NCBI GenBank assembly: GCA_021521415.1
Contig: JAIQDT010010148.1
Coordinates: 1-64,000, forward strand
Origin: Bidens hawaiensis
Lineage: Eukaryota > Streptophyta > Magnoliopsida > Asterales > Asteraceae
Reading direction: 5' to 3'
Length of the DNA stretch: 64,000 nucleotides
Made by a program: the position numbers and the translations under genes. A model generated the notes under the pieces. It was not told where the DNA came from and did not search any database. It was given only the letters and a program-made list of their open reading frames with translations. Each line of letters begins with the position of its first letter. The first letter of the stretch is position 1. Below are positions 33,180 to 45,724 of this stretch, piece after piece.

Positions 33180-33850
33180 ATCTATACCAAACCCCGTATT
33201 ATTATTTATTTGTTTAATTTGAATTTGAGACCTCATAATACTTGTTATCTAAACAACCACATTTGAATGTGAGTATGATAAAGACTGCTAACTACTTTTT
33301 CTTGTTTTATTGATCATCGATTTTGTTATAAACTTCTGTTTCGGGGAACTGGATGGCTACGAATCTCGAGCTTGGTGAGTTTAAGCAAACCAAAGTTGTG
33401 GTATCATTTTTCAGCACTAATTGTCATAGTCACACCTGATCTGAGGTGATGCGGGCAATTTTTGTTTCGCTTAATGGGTTAATCAAGATCACTCAAATTA
33501 TACAATAAGTCAAAATGCGTCACTTAAATTATACAAGTTAGGATGAGTCACTCAAATGAAAGTATGAAACTAGCTAACCCGCAACGGGTCTAAGTGTTAG
33601 CATCACATAACGGCACGGTGAACTACTAGTTGTTGCCAACACAACCACCACCATCGCTGACACGACCACAATCAGCACTGTCACATATGCCAAAACGGCT
33701 GTCACCTCTAACACCCCACTTATAAGGTAGGCTATAATTAACCACTGTAGTTTGCCTCTTGTGGCACTCTTTCTAGCCAGAGACATGTACTGTTACAAAT
33801 TTGATAAATATTTTGTACCAGAATTGTTCAAAATTACATTCTTATAATAA
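32822..33850 (+). repeat. 1,029-base direct duplication, right copy
   Basis: Partner of 22663-23691, including the Helitron-like end at 33571. After 33850 the sequence is unique and presumably the original downstream flank of the Nudix gene. Confidence 0.95.
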
Positions 33851-34629
33851 ATTTTGGACTTGTCAAACTAGAATGTTTTGTGGATATAAAATGTCAAATC
33901 TTTAACCAAAACTGTAAGCAAAATCATCATTTAGACTTTTAGAGTGATAATTCAAATATTATTACTTAATGAAGTCAAATTATACACCACGTGCTTTCTA
34001 GTTCTACTAATTGCTATGATATGACTTAAAATGTTGAATAAATCATTTTCACATTGGATATTCATATGAACATATTTAGGGAGGGAGTGCCAAAGATAAA
34101 GGATCAGGAGAGAAGAAGAATTAAAGGAAAAGGGAATCGAGAGAGTGGGAACATCGCCCCTCCCCTGTGGCCCCGAGTGGAATTAAATTACTGCCCCTCC
34201 ATTTGCGAATTGCGATCCCGATCCGAATTTTCTTCTCGATTCAAAGTCTCGCAAGCACTCCATGTACACTTAACAACAACTATCAATAGTTACACATGAA
34301 AGTAGATACATAGAGAAAATATAAAATAAATAAGTTGTGTTAGATTTAGATATATAAAAGAAAACAAATTTTCATAAAATGATCTAAAGTATAAAAAATC
34401 GAATAAACTAGGGGCAAAGTTTTGATGAAAAAAATTAGAGAACATGTGCCGAGAGTCTTGTTCTTTTAAAAAATTAAAAAGCTGGATATATTTTTAAAAT
34501 ATTAGAAGAGAGACACATTTTGAATACAGATTTGTGAGTAAAATACGAATTTTAAAATTAAATTCCATTTGGGTGGAGAATTAGAATCCTCAGTTTCGCA
34601 ACGGTCGCAAACCATACCATAATTATAGT
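33851..34629. other. Intergenic, no gene seen
   Basis: AT-rich with a purine-rich GGAGAGAAGAAG stretch near 34110. The GC-richer part at 34150-34260 has an open frame without recognisable homology. No RNA gene or element end. Confidence 0.5.
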
Positions 34630-37600
34630 TGTAGCATGAGAGAATTTTGCCACTTGGTTTTCGGTGATTATATTATCTATTCAACGACGTCTAGGAATTT
34701 TGGGCCTAAACCATTTAGATTCTACAATTCTTGGCTACGCCGCGATGATTTTGGTGACGTCGTAAAAAATTCTATTTGTGGGGACGGTTTCGTGGGAGAC
34801 CCGGATTGCATTTTGATGCAAAAGTTAAAAAGCTTCGTGTCAACATATCGATTTGGGCTGATTAGTGTAAACAAAAAGAATTGGGTGAGAAACAATTGTT
34901 GGAAAAGGAACGAGGTGAATTGGATGACATTTTAGAAGTACGTCAACTTTCAGAAGTGGAGATGTGGACGTTGGAAGAAACTAAACAGCGTCTGTGGGAG
35001 CTAGAAAGTCTTCACCAACAGGATTTGAAACAGAAATCTCGGTGTAAATGGGCAACACACGGCGACGACAATTCAAGGTATTTTCAAGGTTTCATCAATA
35101 AACGGAAGGCCGCAAACTACTTTCGTGGATTGATGGTTAGAGGTATATGGGAGTCGAAGTCGAATATCATAAAGCGTGAGGTGCTTCACTTTTTCAGTAC
35201 TAAGTTTAAAGAGAATAGTGCTAGAAGACCGAAGCTGTTGGTGTACGGGTTGAAGAGGTTACAGGCGGAGGAGGCAGCGGATTTGATTAAAATGTTTTCA
35301 GTGCAGGAAATTAAAATCGCAGTATTTGATTGTGGTGCGGATAAAGCGCCCGGTCCAGACGGTTTCAACTTTCGGTTTTTAAGGACTTTTTGGGATTTGT
35401 TTGAGAAGGACTTTGTGGACATTATGAATCGATTTCACAGAGTTGGGAGGTTTAGTGCGGGAGTAGGATCATCGTTCATTACTCTTATTCCGAAGGTGGG
35501 AGATCCGAATACTCTAGGAGATTTTCGACCTATTAATCTCATAGGGTGCGTTAGTAAGGTGGTGTCGAAGGTGTTGGCGAATAGATTGAGAACGTGTATG
35601 AATAATATTGTGTCAGAAAAACAGACTGCGTTTTTGACAGGAAGGTACATTTTGGACGGGCCTCTAATGGCAAACGAGGTTATTTCGTGGGCAAAAAAGC
35701 GGGGGAAAAAATGTTTTTGTTTAAAATTGATTTTGACAAAGCCTATGATAATGTCAATTGGGAATTTTTGTTATCGGTTCTTCATCAAATGGCTTTTCCT
35801 TCGAAGTGGTGTGAGTGGATTCGTGGGGTTTTGGTTTCAGCTAGATCTGCGGTCTTGGTAAATGGGTCGCCAACTTTCGAGTTCGGCTGTCAAAAAGGAG
35901 TTCGTCAGGGTGATCCTATGTCCCCATTTCTGTTTATTATTTTGTTGGAGGCTTTTTCGGGTTTGATGAATAAGGCGTGTGATATAGGTGCTTTTGATGG
36001 TATTCGGCTTCCTAACGACAGACCGGTTTTATCTCATTTGTTATATGCGGATGATGCGATGCTGATGGGGGAGTGGTCTGAGTTCAATTATGCTAATATG
36101 AAAAGGATCCTGAGAATATTTTATTTGTGCTATGGATTGAAAATTAATTTGCATAAATCGGTATTGTATGGTGTAGGGGTAGATATTGAATACTTAAAGA
36201 TTGAAGCTGAAGCTTTGGGTTGTAAAGCAGGTGATATTCCTTTTGTTTATTTGGGCATTAAGGTCGGGGCGAACATGAATCGTACTACGAATTGGGAGCC
36301 GGTTGTTTCTACGTTTAAGAGAAGGTTATCGAAGTGGAAAGCTAACACTTTGTCCATTGGTGGCTGGGTAACGTTAATTAAATCGGTTCTAGACAGTCTA
36401 CCTTTATATTATTTTTCTTTGTTTAAGGCGCCTGTGAAGGTTATTAATAATTTGGAAGGTATTATGAGACGTTTCTTATGGGGTGGGTCGGTTGAGGTTA
36501 GGAAGATGAGCTGGGTGTCGTGGGAAATCGTTACAAAATCTATTCGGGATGGAGGCTTGGGGATAGCAAGATTAGATATAAATAATATTGCGTTGCTTGG
36601 TAAGTGGCTTTGGAGGTTTTATATTGAACAAAAGGCGTTATGGAGGAGAGTGATTGCGTCCATTCACGGTTCAAGTCGAAGCTGGGGTGTGGCGCCGGTT
36701 AATAATTCTATTAAAGGAGTATGGAAAAACTGTGTGTCGTTTTGGAATAAACACAAGGTTCAAGGCGTCGGTTTTAACAGCAGGATCCGTGGGCAAATTG
36801 GTAATGGGGAACAAATACGGTTTGGCTAGATAGTTGGTTGAGCGATGAGCCGTTAAGGGATAAGTTCCCGGACTTATTCAACTTAGAAAGAAAGAAACGG
36901 GTTTGTGTTAGTGGTAGACTCAGGTTCCAAAGCAATGTTCGGATTATTACATGGGAGTGGAGCCGTTCTCCTTCGACTGTGGAGGAGGTAGAATCCAAAC
37001 AACAATTGGAATTAATGCTACAGCAGGTGCGGATAGCAAACAATCAAGATACTTGGGTTTGGATCGATGGTAAGGATTTGGGATTCAGTGTGGCATCGAT
37101 TAAAAGGTGGCTGCGACATACAGGAAACAGCGACGAGAGGTTCGGCTTTACGTGGAGCAAATGGGTTCCTATTAAATGCAATATTTTTATGTGGAGAGTG
37201 TTCTTGGACCGTCTACCAACTAAGATGGCTTTGTTGAGACGAAGTGTTCCGGTGGATAATCCAATATGTATTTGGTGTGAGACCTGTGATGAAACGATTG
37301 AGCATCTCCTTACAGGTTGCGGTATTGCAGCGGGTGTCTGGAACGGGATATCTAGTTGGTGTAGGATTCCGGGTATGGTTGTGTTTCATGTTAGTGATTT
37401 GGTGGAAATGCATGAGCACTGTGCCATCTCGGGGAATAAGAAGACGGTACTACATGGAATCATTATTATAGCATGTTGGCGGCTCTGGAAGGCGAGGAAT
37501 GAAAAAATATTTTCGTGTAAAGACACGAAGGTAGCGGACTTGATCACCGATATAAAGGCTTTGGGGTTTTTATGGTACAAACATAGGTTTAAAAGAGGCG

Positions 37601-37740
37601 TAGTTGATTGGGAGCGATGGTGTTCTTTTGATCTAATGTAAAATTTTTGTTTGGTTTTCGGCTTCCTTTTCCCTCCTTGGTGATAGGTTGCCTTGTGTTT
37701 TGGTGTTTTTTAATGAAAGTTAAGTTTCAAAAAAAAAAAA
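34630..37740 (+). mobile_element. LINE (L1 type), 5' truncated
   Basis: Contains the end of the endonuclease domain, the complete reverse transcriptase and the C-terminal zinc-knuckle region of ORF2. It ends in an A11-A12 tail at about 37729-37740. The 5' edge is approximate because the truncation point inside the endonuclease region is not sharp and no convincing target duplication was found. Single-base frameshifts show it is dead. Confidence 0.9.
34636..37641 (+). pseudogene. LINE ORF2 (endonuclease end, reverse transcriptase, zinc knuckle)
   Basis: The first 300 bases carry GPKPFRFYNSWL, the usual end of the L1 endonuclease. A frame change near 34900 leads into the reverse transcriptase N-terminal part (KAPGPDGFNFRF, FRPINLIGCVSKVVSKVLANR). 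A second frameshift in the A/G run near 35700 is followed by IDFDKAYDNVNWEFL, GVRQGDPMSPFLFII and the catalytic LLYADDAM (about 36040). A one-base deletion near 36823 shifts the frame again. The last part contains the zf-RVT region CIWCETCDETIEHLLTGC and ends at 37641. At least three frame changes make it a pseudogene. Confidence 0.92.
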
Positions 37741-39194
37741 TTTTAATCACATGGCCTCAGCTTCCTGACAAAAATAGATTTGTTATTCTGAAAACAAATA
37801 TTTTTTTGTCCGAAAATTAATGAAATATATAACAGAAAACTACCCTAGCTTCAACGACCAAAACAAGGCTAATTAAAGACTTAAAAAAAGGAAGAAAATT
37901 AGAGAGACAACTACTACAAAACAAGCGTGAAGCGTTTTTATATGACATGGAATATTGCGTACATACTGGCTTTTCCCCTTTAGCTAGAATTTAAGAACAT
38001 AACAATGTAAAAACTTTGTTTTATGATTTTGTTTGACAAAGCTAGTTGAAATCGTTTAAAATATAAAGTGAAAAAAGTAATTTTTAATTAACTATGAACA
38101 CTAATAGTTTTATTTATTTGATGTATGTAATTAACAAGTTTTTGTTTTTTTTTATAAGAGCTTTAAGATGTGTCCATTGCTTGAATGAAAGTTAAGTGTT
38201 TGAAATGGAATATTAAACCATGGCATTTGAAATGGTGAAGTTTATAAATGGTTCCATTCCATTATCATGAATGATCAAGCTTTAATTTCACAGCATCAAA
38301 TCATGGCCACGCAATATTCGCCTGCTATGTACCGAACATTATAATTCAGTTGCATAGATGATTTTTAGACCACACAAGTTGGTCATCTTTATCATGAGTA
38401 TGTTTGATAACGAGCTTTTAACTTTGAGCTTTTAAAAACTAGAAAAAACTCATATTTAATAAAAAAAAACTTTGTTTAGTTGAAATAACTTGAAGCTTTT
38501 AGGTTTAGGAGAAAAAACTTTATATTTAAACCCTACTGCTACTAGCATTTGAGAAAAAAACTACAAGCTTTTATATATAAATTTATAAGTTTGGTACTTA
38601 AACTCCTATCAAATTTATATAATAGTTACACATGTAACCCTTATTCAAAATTAACTACTCCACGAATTTTTAAGAGACCATTACCTTTTCACACGTTAAT
38701 ATTTTTTTTTATAAAATCACATCCTAAAAACAAATATTGTATTCGTTTTAATTTGAGTATGATATTGCTATACATATTTCATTTAAAAAATTAACATAAT
38801 ATGTAATTACCGATTAGGATCGGCAACAAGTCGGGTCAGGCGAGCTCGATCGGGTCATGTGTATGACCAAATTAGGGTCGGAACGAGTCAATATAAATGG
38901 TTAATTTAGTTTGGTTCGTGTCGGTACGGTTTTGAGTTGAAAGGGATCAGGTCAGAACATTATTCATATTAGAATATTGCGGGGTCAGAAAGGGATTTAG
39001 ATCAAAACAGATTGGTTTAAAAAATTATTTATTTGAAATTATTGTATATTTTAGATTTGCTTCTTGATTTTCACCACTAGTTACACGCTTACTGCATTTG
39101 CACGAATTACATGTCTACATTCGGGTTATGTGTGCACTGTCATCAGGTGAATCATGTACCGACACTGATTATGCGGTTGATTCTAGGTTGCGCG
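37741..39194. other. Intergenic, no gene seen
   Basis: AT-rich. Around 38396-38540 TATGTTTGATAACGAGCTTTTAAC resembles the inverse of GCTAGCTTTGTCAAACATAACC at 47104-47138, on the far side of the LTR element. About 38820-39000 has GGTCGGGT-type words of a decayed repeat. No supported open frame. Confidence 0.45.
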
Positions 39195-39199
39195 CCCAC

Positions 39200-40450
39200 A
39201 GATGGCTGTGTATTTTGTATATATATTAGTGTATTAATTATGTAGTTTTATTGAATATATTGTTAGAACTTTGGTACTTCATACGTGCTTTTGTATTTCA
39301 GGTCATTGATCATTAAAGATGCTAAATTGGATACTTGTACAAGCATAGAATGATATCTCGGGAAGACCGAAGCATGATTTGATGTCTTGGGAAGTGTTAC
39401 AAGGATTCGGGAAGAGTATGGATGAGAAATCATAAGCCGATGCTAAAACTGAACAAGATGGGTTGACAAAATGCGACCTTGAAGTAAAACGAGCATATCC
39501 TGAGCTAGAAAATGAGTTATGGGAGCCATAATATATTAATTTTGGGTTTCTCGACGATAGAAATCTGAAAATGAGGTTTTCTTAGGTCGCGATACGCGAT
39601 GGGATGGTCATATGGCCATCACGTATCGCGATGGACATAAAAAACGGGAATTTTAGGTTTATATCTCATTCTTCATAAACAAGAACCCTAACTCCGTTTT
39701 GACGACCAAGAGGCGATTCCAGCAGTTCAAGAAGGCGATTTTCACCACCATAGCTTGTGTCAAGATCCTATACATGATACACATCATCCGTATCGAAGAT
39801 TCAATGATGTCAAGGCTTGGCTAATCTCCTAGAATCGCACCCGGGATGTATAGTTTGTAATCTTTACAATTTTTCTCATGTGACTAAGAATATTATTGTG
39901 TTATTATTGATGATTGATATATGATTATTGATGTTTGGTATTTCTGAGTGTTCGGTCAGTTTAGGTTTACGTTAGTCTGAACGATCTGTTACCAGTTTCC
40001 AGATAATTAATCATATGACTGTTTGGTTAGATTGAATACAATAAAGCATACAATTACCCTTAACTGAGTCACACTGGCAATGACTGTTTGATAACCAGTG
40101 CCGTGTGTAAAGTGATTGTTGATGTCTAAGGTTTTGTCTGATTAATCAGTCTTTAGTTAATCGTTTATAATTAATCTGATAGGTTGCATGAGATAACTGT
40201 AGGTTGCTTACTTGAATTCCCGGGTGTGATTTGCTTTGTTAACTGCTTAAAACTCGTTTACTTGCTTGTTGCTTAGTTCTCTAAATTCATTTCAATTGCT
40301 TGTGTGATCAGCACTAAACAATAGTTACTTCATAATATTAAATTTGCACGCGAATTACATTGACCACATACTCCTTGTGATACGATACCCTACTTGCTCT
40401 AACTATTTAGTTTAAATTGGGTTTTTGATTGACTTGAATGACGGTCATCA
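39200..40450 (+). repeat. 5' LTR (Athila-like element)
   Basis: 1,251 bases, starting AGATGG (the partner starts TGATGG) and ending GGTCATCA. It contains the inverted words GATACGCGATGG / CCATCACGTATCGCGATGG near 39590-39640. Confidence 0.95.
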
Positions 40451-40453
40451 AAA

Positions 40454-40471
40454 TGGCGCCGTTGCCGGGGA
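40454..40471 (+). other. Primer binding site
   Basis: TGGCGCCGTTGCCGGGGA three bases after the LTR. This is the hallmark sequence of Athila-like plant elements, usually assigned to tRNA-Asp. Confidence 0.85.
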
Positions 40472-40616
40472 GTTAGTGCGTTTAGTGTTTTTCATGATAT
40501 TTGATTTATGTGTTGAATTTTAATTTTAGTCATCAATTTTTGTTTTCAATTTTTAGTTTAAATTTTACTTTTGTGTATTTTACGCGGGTTGTGTTAGTTG
40601 TGCAGATTACAGGTTT

Positions 40617-43600
40617 ATGCGCACCCGCCATTTGGGCCGACAGTCTCGGTTAATTTACGAGCCCGAAATCGAGAGGTTAGCTCGGCAGAACCGAGTACAA
40701 AACAGAAATTCAGAAATGGAAGACCAGAACCAGAACCAGAACCAGAACCATAACCAACACGAAAACCAGAAGCAGAACAATAACCAAAACCGAGACTCAC
40801 TCCCACAAAATAACGCGTTTCACATAGACAACATACCTGACCCACTAAACTTCAATAACCAAAATGACAAAAATCACTCAGCTCGTGCTTCCAGAACCCG
40901 ACATCGAAACCGCAACCTAAACCGAAACCTAAACCTAAATTTGACCAAGCCGGACCATCATCTCCAAATAATAACCCCAATCGTAGAGTTCGGATAAATA
41001 TTGATAATGTTCAACCGAGTATTCCGACAGAAGATGAAGAAGAGGGGGAAAATAATAATGATGGGAACGAGGGTTTTGATGTTGAGGATGAGGTAGATAG
41101 GTGGATTAGGAGAAATCAGGCGGTTGAGCCCGAGAACGAGGTTGTGGAGCCGGAAGAAGTGGGTGATGATAATGGGGATGAAGAGGTAGAAGAGCCGGTT
41201 AATCGAAGACGGGTTGAAGCATTTAACAGAAACGGAAGGGATCGAGACAGGGTGAATCGAGCGGAAATGCCCGAAAGAGTTCGTGGTATTCAGGTTAACC
41301 GGGGTGGTTTGGCGAACCCCGGGGGGTTCAGGAGGAATTATATGGCCTCGGTTCAGGGTGTTAACAGTCGGTTCAGACTGGCTATTTCGGATGGAGCATC
41401 CCCGTTGGTCCCACATGAACAAGTGCCGGGACAACCGACTTTTAAGTCCGGCCGTCATACATCAACATCGTACCTCATTTTCACGGGATGGCTTCTGAAG
41501 ACCCTTATTCTCATTTGACTGACTTTTCAGCTATCTGCGGGTCGATTGGGGATGGTACTTATGATCAAGATGAGGTTCGTTTGCGGTTGTTCCAATTTTC
41601 ATTAAAAGATTAGGCAAAGAACTGGTTTAACTCACTACCGATGCACAGTGTCGGGAACTGGGCCGAGATGCAGCAGTTGTTTTTAAACGAGTATTATTCT
41701 CAATCGAAGACAAGTGAAGCCCGAATGGAGATCCGAAACTTTTCACAGTTATCGGGTGAATTATTTCACGAAGCCTTTACCAGGTATAAAGATATAATCT
41801 ATAAATGCCCACATCATCAAATCGATTTGTGGGAACTGTAAGTGTTTTGTTGATGGTTTGACATATGAGGATCGAAAGCATCTTATGGCCTCGTGTAACG
41901 GTCAGTTGCTGAATCAGCCTGAGGAGGATGATTGGGATTTTTTTGGAGTTTATGTGTGAAGATTCCAAGGCAGAAGCAGCAGCTGAAAGACGAAGACGTG
42001 GTAACTCCTCCAGGTCAGTTAAGTCAGTCACGAGTGAGTCTGAAAGAATTGCTGAGTTAGAACGTGAACTGGCTGGGTACAGAAAGGGTAAGAAGAAAGA
42101 AGTCGGGAAAGTTGGTGTTAGATTCCCGGTTTGTGAAGATTGTGGTGAACTTAGGCATAAGGCAGAAAATTGCCCCGAGTTTTCTGATGGCGAGGAGGAT
42201 GAACCCGAGGAAGTTAATTATGCTTACGGAGATTCCAATGGTCAAGGGTTGAATTCAAACACCTATCACCCAGGCCTGAGGAATCACCAAAACTTTCGTT
42301 ATGAGAACACGCCTACACAGTTGAACCCGAACTTTCAGGGATCGAGCCAGAACAGGTCGCAAGGTAATTACCGTCAGGCGGTTATCAGTAGCAGCAAGGT
42401 TCATTTGATCAGAATCGGGGGTATAACAGAGACGGTATCCGGGGTGGAAATTCATAGGGTAATCAGGACCAGCAGAGGGGGTCCTCGGGAAATGCGGATG
42501 AGTCTGTGCACTCAAAGTTGGATGCATTGATGAAGATTATGGCAGATCATAAGGCTGAAACGAAGAAACAGTTTGAGTTACATGATAAGTCAGCAGAGGC
42601 AATGTCAAAGCAGATTGGTCAGCTCGCAGCAGATATGGCAAAGTTGCAAAAGAGCGTAGGTCAACTCCCGAGCGATACTATAGTCAACCCGAACCATTAC
42701 TGCTCAAGCTCCAAGAAGGGAAACAATGTGCACATCAACGCTGTAAGTCTTTTACCTCATTTTGAAATTTCTGTTGTTGAAGTTGATTCACCACCACAGT
42801 TTGTTGAGGGGGATAGTGGAAGATGTTAGTGGTGAGGATGATTGTGTCGATCAAAATGAATCAATTTTCCAAAATGAATCAAAACCAAAAACATATGAAA
42901 TGTCTTTTTGTGAAAATTGGACATGTGAAAAATGTTTAAATGGTAAATTGACCAACATGAGAGATGAGGAGGTGGAGAATAATACCACCTCAAGTAAACT
43001 ACAATACCCAGGAGTGCCGCTTTTATCAATCAAATTGGGAAATTTAAAACTGATCGGGCACTTCTAGATCTTGGAGTATGTGTTAGTATCATGCCCGGTA
43101 GTTTATATGATCAGTATGAATTTCGCCCATTAGAAAGGGTAAACACCACCGTGATGTTGGCGGACCAAACTCATACACTTCCTCGGGGCATGGTGACCAA
43201 TGTAATGGCTCAGGTGGAGGAATTATTCTACCCAGTCGACTTTCTTATACTTGACTATGCTAAACGTGTGAATAATACACAACCTCAAGTCATATTGGGT
43301 AGGCCATTCCTTGCCACAACACATGCGCTAATTGACTGTGCTAAAGGGGTTTTGGGAATTAAGTGTGGAGACCGTGATAAACGGTTATTATTGTTTGAAA
43401 ATGCTATTAACCCTCTTGTTGACAAGTGTGTATCCTTGGACAAGGATCACACAAAAGAGGAATGTTTTGTGATTGACATGATAGATAAGAAGGGATTTGA
43501 GAAACAACAGAGTGAGAAGGGGGAAGAGACTGGTAGCCGACCAAGGAAGAAGAAAGTGAGACATCCACCCAACCAAAATGATCAAGAGTGGGGATTGAAG

Positions 43601-43708
43601 ATGTTCGGGCCAGATCCTAGCCTATCGAAAGACTGGCAACAAATGATTGAAGAAAAGCGTGCTTATAATGATAAGGTTGCACGGGAGCGGGCCAGACGCC
43701 CACCTTGA
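40617..43708 (+). pseudogene. Gag and aspartic protease with frameshifts
   Basis: The N-terminal part (40617 on) is Asn/Gln-rich with QNQNQ runs, then an acidic and Arg-rich stretch in another frame. The capsid region in a third frame has FHGMASEDPYSHL, an in-frame stop at about 41611, then GELFHEAFTRYKDIIYKCPHH, the standard plant gag motif. A CCHC knuckle CEDCGELRHKAENC lies near 42130. A coiled-coil segment (LDALMKIMADHKAE) begins near 42510. Protease follows in the last frame: LLDLGVCVSIMPG near 43060 replaces the usual D(S/L)GA active site with DLGVC, and VILGRPFLATTHALID near 43290 is intact. It ends with a charged tail at 43708. At least three frame changes make it inactive. Confidence 0.88.
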
Positions 43709-45724
43709 ATGGCATACAAGTTTCAAAAGGGTGGTAATTGTACATTTTGTATATTTTTAGTTTCAATTTTGTGTTAGTTTTTATATTACTAATTGTATTT
43801 CAAGATGGTAGTTAAGCGACCCAGAGTGCTTTCATGTTCATTTTGATGTGGTTAATTCAGGTACGTGTATATAATGTTGTAACCAAACTTTGTGGGTGTA
43901 GTTCACTATAAACCCTCATGAGATCTCACTTGTCCTCCCGGGCTACCGAGAGGTTTAAAGGGCTTGTTTCATATGCTAAATGCAATCGTGATTCCTACGA
44001 AAGTGAGTTAGGTCTTTTAACGTTTTAACTTGTTTAACTAAATTTATCATGAAATGACTTAATTTGGCTCGGTAATTGTTTTAATAAAATTAACATAAAA
44101 TCATTTTCATAACTCTTAAAAGACCTATGTCTTACACTTGTGAGAAGCTTGCTTCTACACGTCTCGAGATTTTGCAGGTTCAATTGTCAGTTTGGTAATT
44201 GGTTGAGACGAAAGTATACGAGTGTTTATGAGAGTTCGCGAGCCGAATGGTCTCTTCCAGTCTCGTTAATATCAGGTGATTTCAGTTTCATAATTTATTT
44301 TATTTTCTTAGTTTAAATGTTAAAAGTGTAATTGTATAGTTGCTAGTAGAACCATCACATTTGAGCCCCGAGTTTTTATATCTCTTAACAATCAAAAAGT
44401 CAATTTCAACCCCGTCCCTCAAATGTTTATTAACTGTTTAAATATTTTAACATTGAGGACAATGTAAACCTCGAGTGTGGGTATAGAGGAAATTTGAAAA
44501 TTTTAACCCGATAGTATCTCGAAGAGTGTTCAGAAACCAAAGTTGTTACTGTTAATTATTGCCATTAATGACAAGTTATAGGTTTCTGGTCATGGTTGTT
44601 TTTTCAGCTTCTCAATATCACAAATGTTTTCACAACGAGAAGTTAAAAATGGGGTCGTTTAGGCGGGGATAACGAGTCAATGGGACATGTACACATGTTT
44701 ATATCATCAACCCTATTCCTCCGGTACGTGTGTGAGTTGACCCAAATATATATAATACACATATAATATATAGTACACACATGTCAATTGAGTGCTTTCA
44801 TCGATGTTCATGGATTACAGGATCGTAGTTGGCAAAATGCAAAAGTGATAGAGGCAATTAGGTTAAGCCTCGTCTGGATGAGCTAGAGTGTGGGTACTGG
44901 GGGGTTGGGCCTCATACATTATACATATGAGCGTGGGTAATGTGAGGGGCGGGGGGTTGGGTCCCTTAGAAAACATTTCTTGGACTTATTTTTCATTTGT
45001 TTAACCCCGACATTATGATACGAGACGATCTGACTTACTAGGTTTATTTGTAAGTGTATTTGTCTTTGTTTTTGTATTTGTTCCATTATTAAGCATCATG
45101 TTATTATGGAAAAAAAATTGAGGAAAATGCCAAAAAGATGTTTGTTTATATTTAGTTATGTATTTAGTAGTTCGTTTATTTAAAAGAAAAATCAGTATGT
45201 ATGTTAGTTTGCATAATTAGAGGTTTTTTAATAAGTCAGTTAGTTTGTATAGTAGTTTCGTTTATTTAGATGTTTGGTAATAAGCCGGGTCGGATCGTTT
45301 GAGCTACTCAAATATTTCCCTTTCATACCCTTACACCTAGCCCCGTTACAACCCTTTTAAGACCTCTTGATTTGCATTTGTGTCAAAGCAGCTTTACGGA
45401 TGAATATTTGCTTATGAGTGATACTGAGAGCAGAGTGATACTAGCACATCTTTTTCTAGTCCAGATATTAAACCGAGAGGAGAGATGTTATATTATGAGG
45501 GGTATGAGCATGTGTGCCTTAACCGGAAACGGGCGGCTCTATTGTTTTTATTATAGCATTTAACCTTATTTGTGAGATGTCAATCTAAAAACAGTGTCAG
45601 TATGGGAAACTGGGTATGACCTTAAACCTTACTAGTATTAATAGTGATAATTTATATACATATGATGGAGGTTAATGTTTGCTTTAGAGTTTACTTGAGG
45701 CAAGCAAAAGATAAGTGTGGGATG
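43709..45724 (+). other. Long 3' non-coding module of the Athila-like element
   Basis: No credible coding frame. It contains TTGAGGACAATGTAAACCTCGAGTGTGGG near 44455, resembling the purine tract found after pol in Athila relatives. It ends with the true polypurine tract (about 45699-45724, GCAAAAGATAAGTGTGGGATG). Several blocks recur in inverse orientation in the second element (53916-55660): the GACAATGT...GTGTGGG block, CATGTTTATATCATC...CCTCCGGTACGTGTGTGAG, AGATATTAAACCGAGAGGAGAGATG and GTGGGTGTAGTTCACTATAAACCC. Confidence 0.75.
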
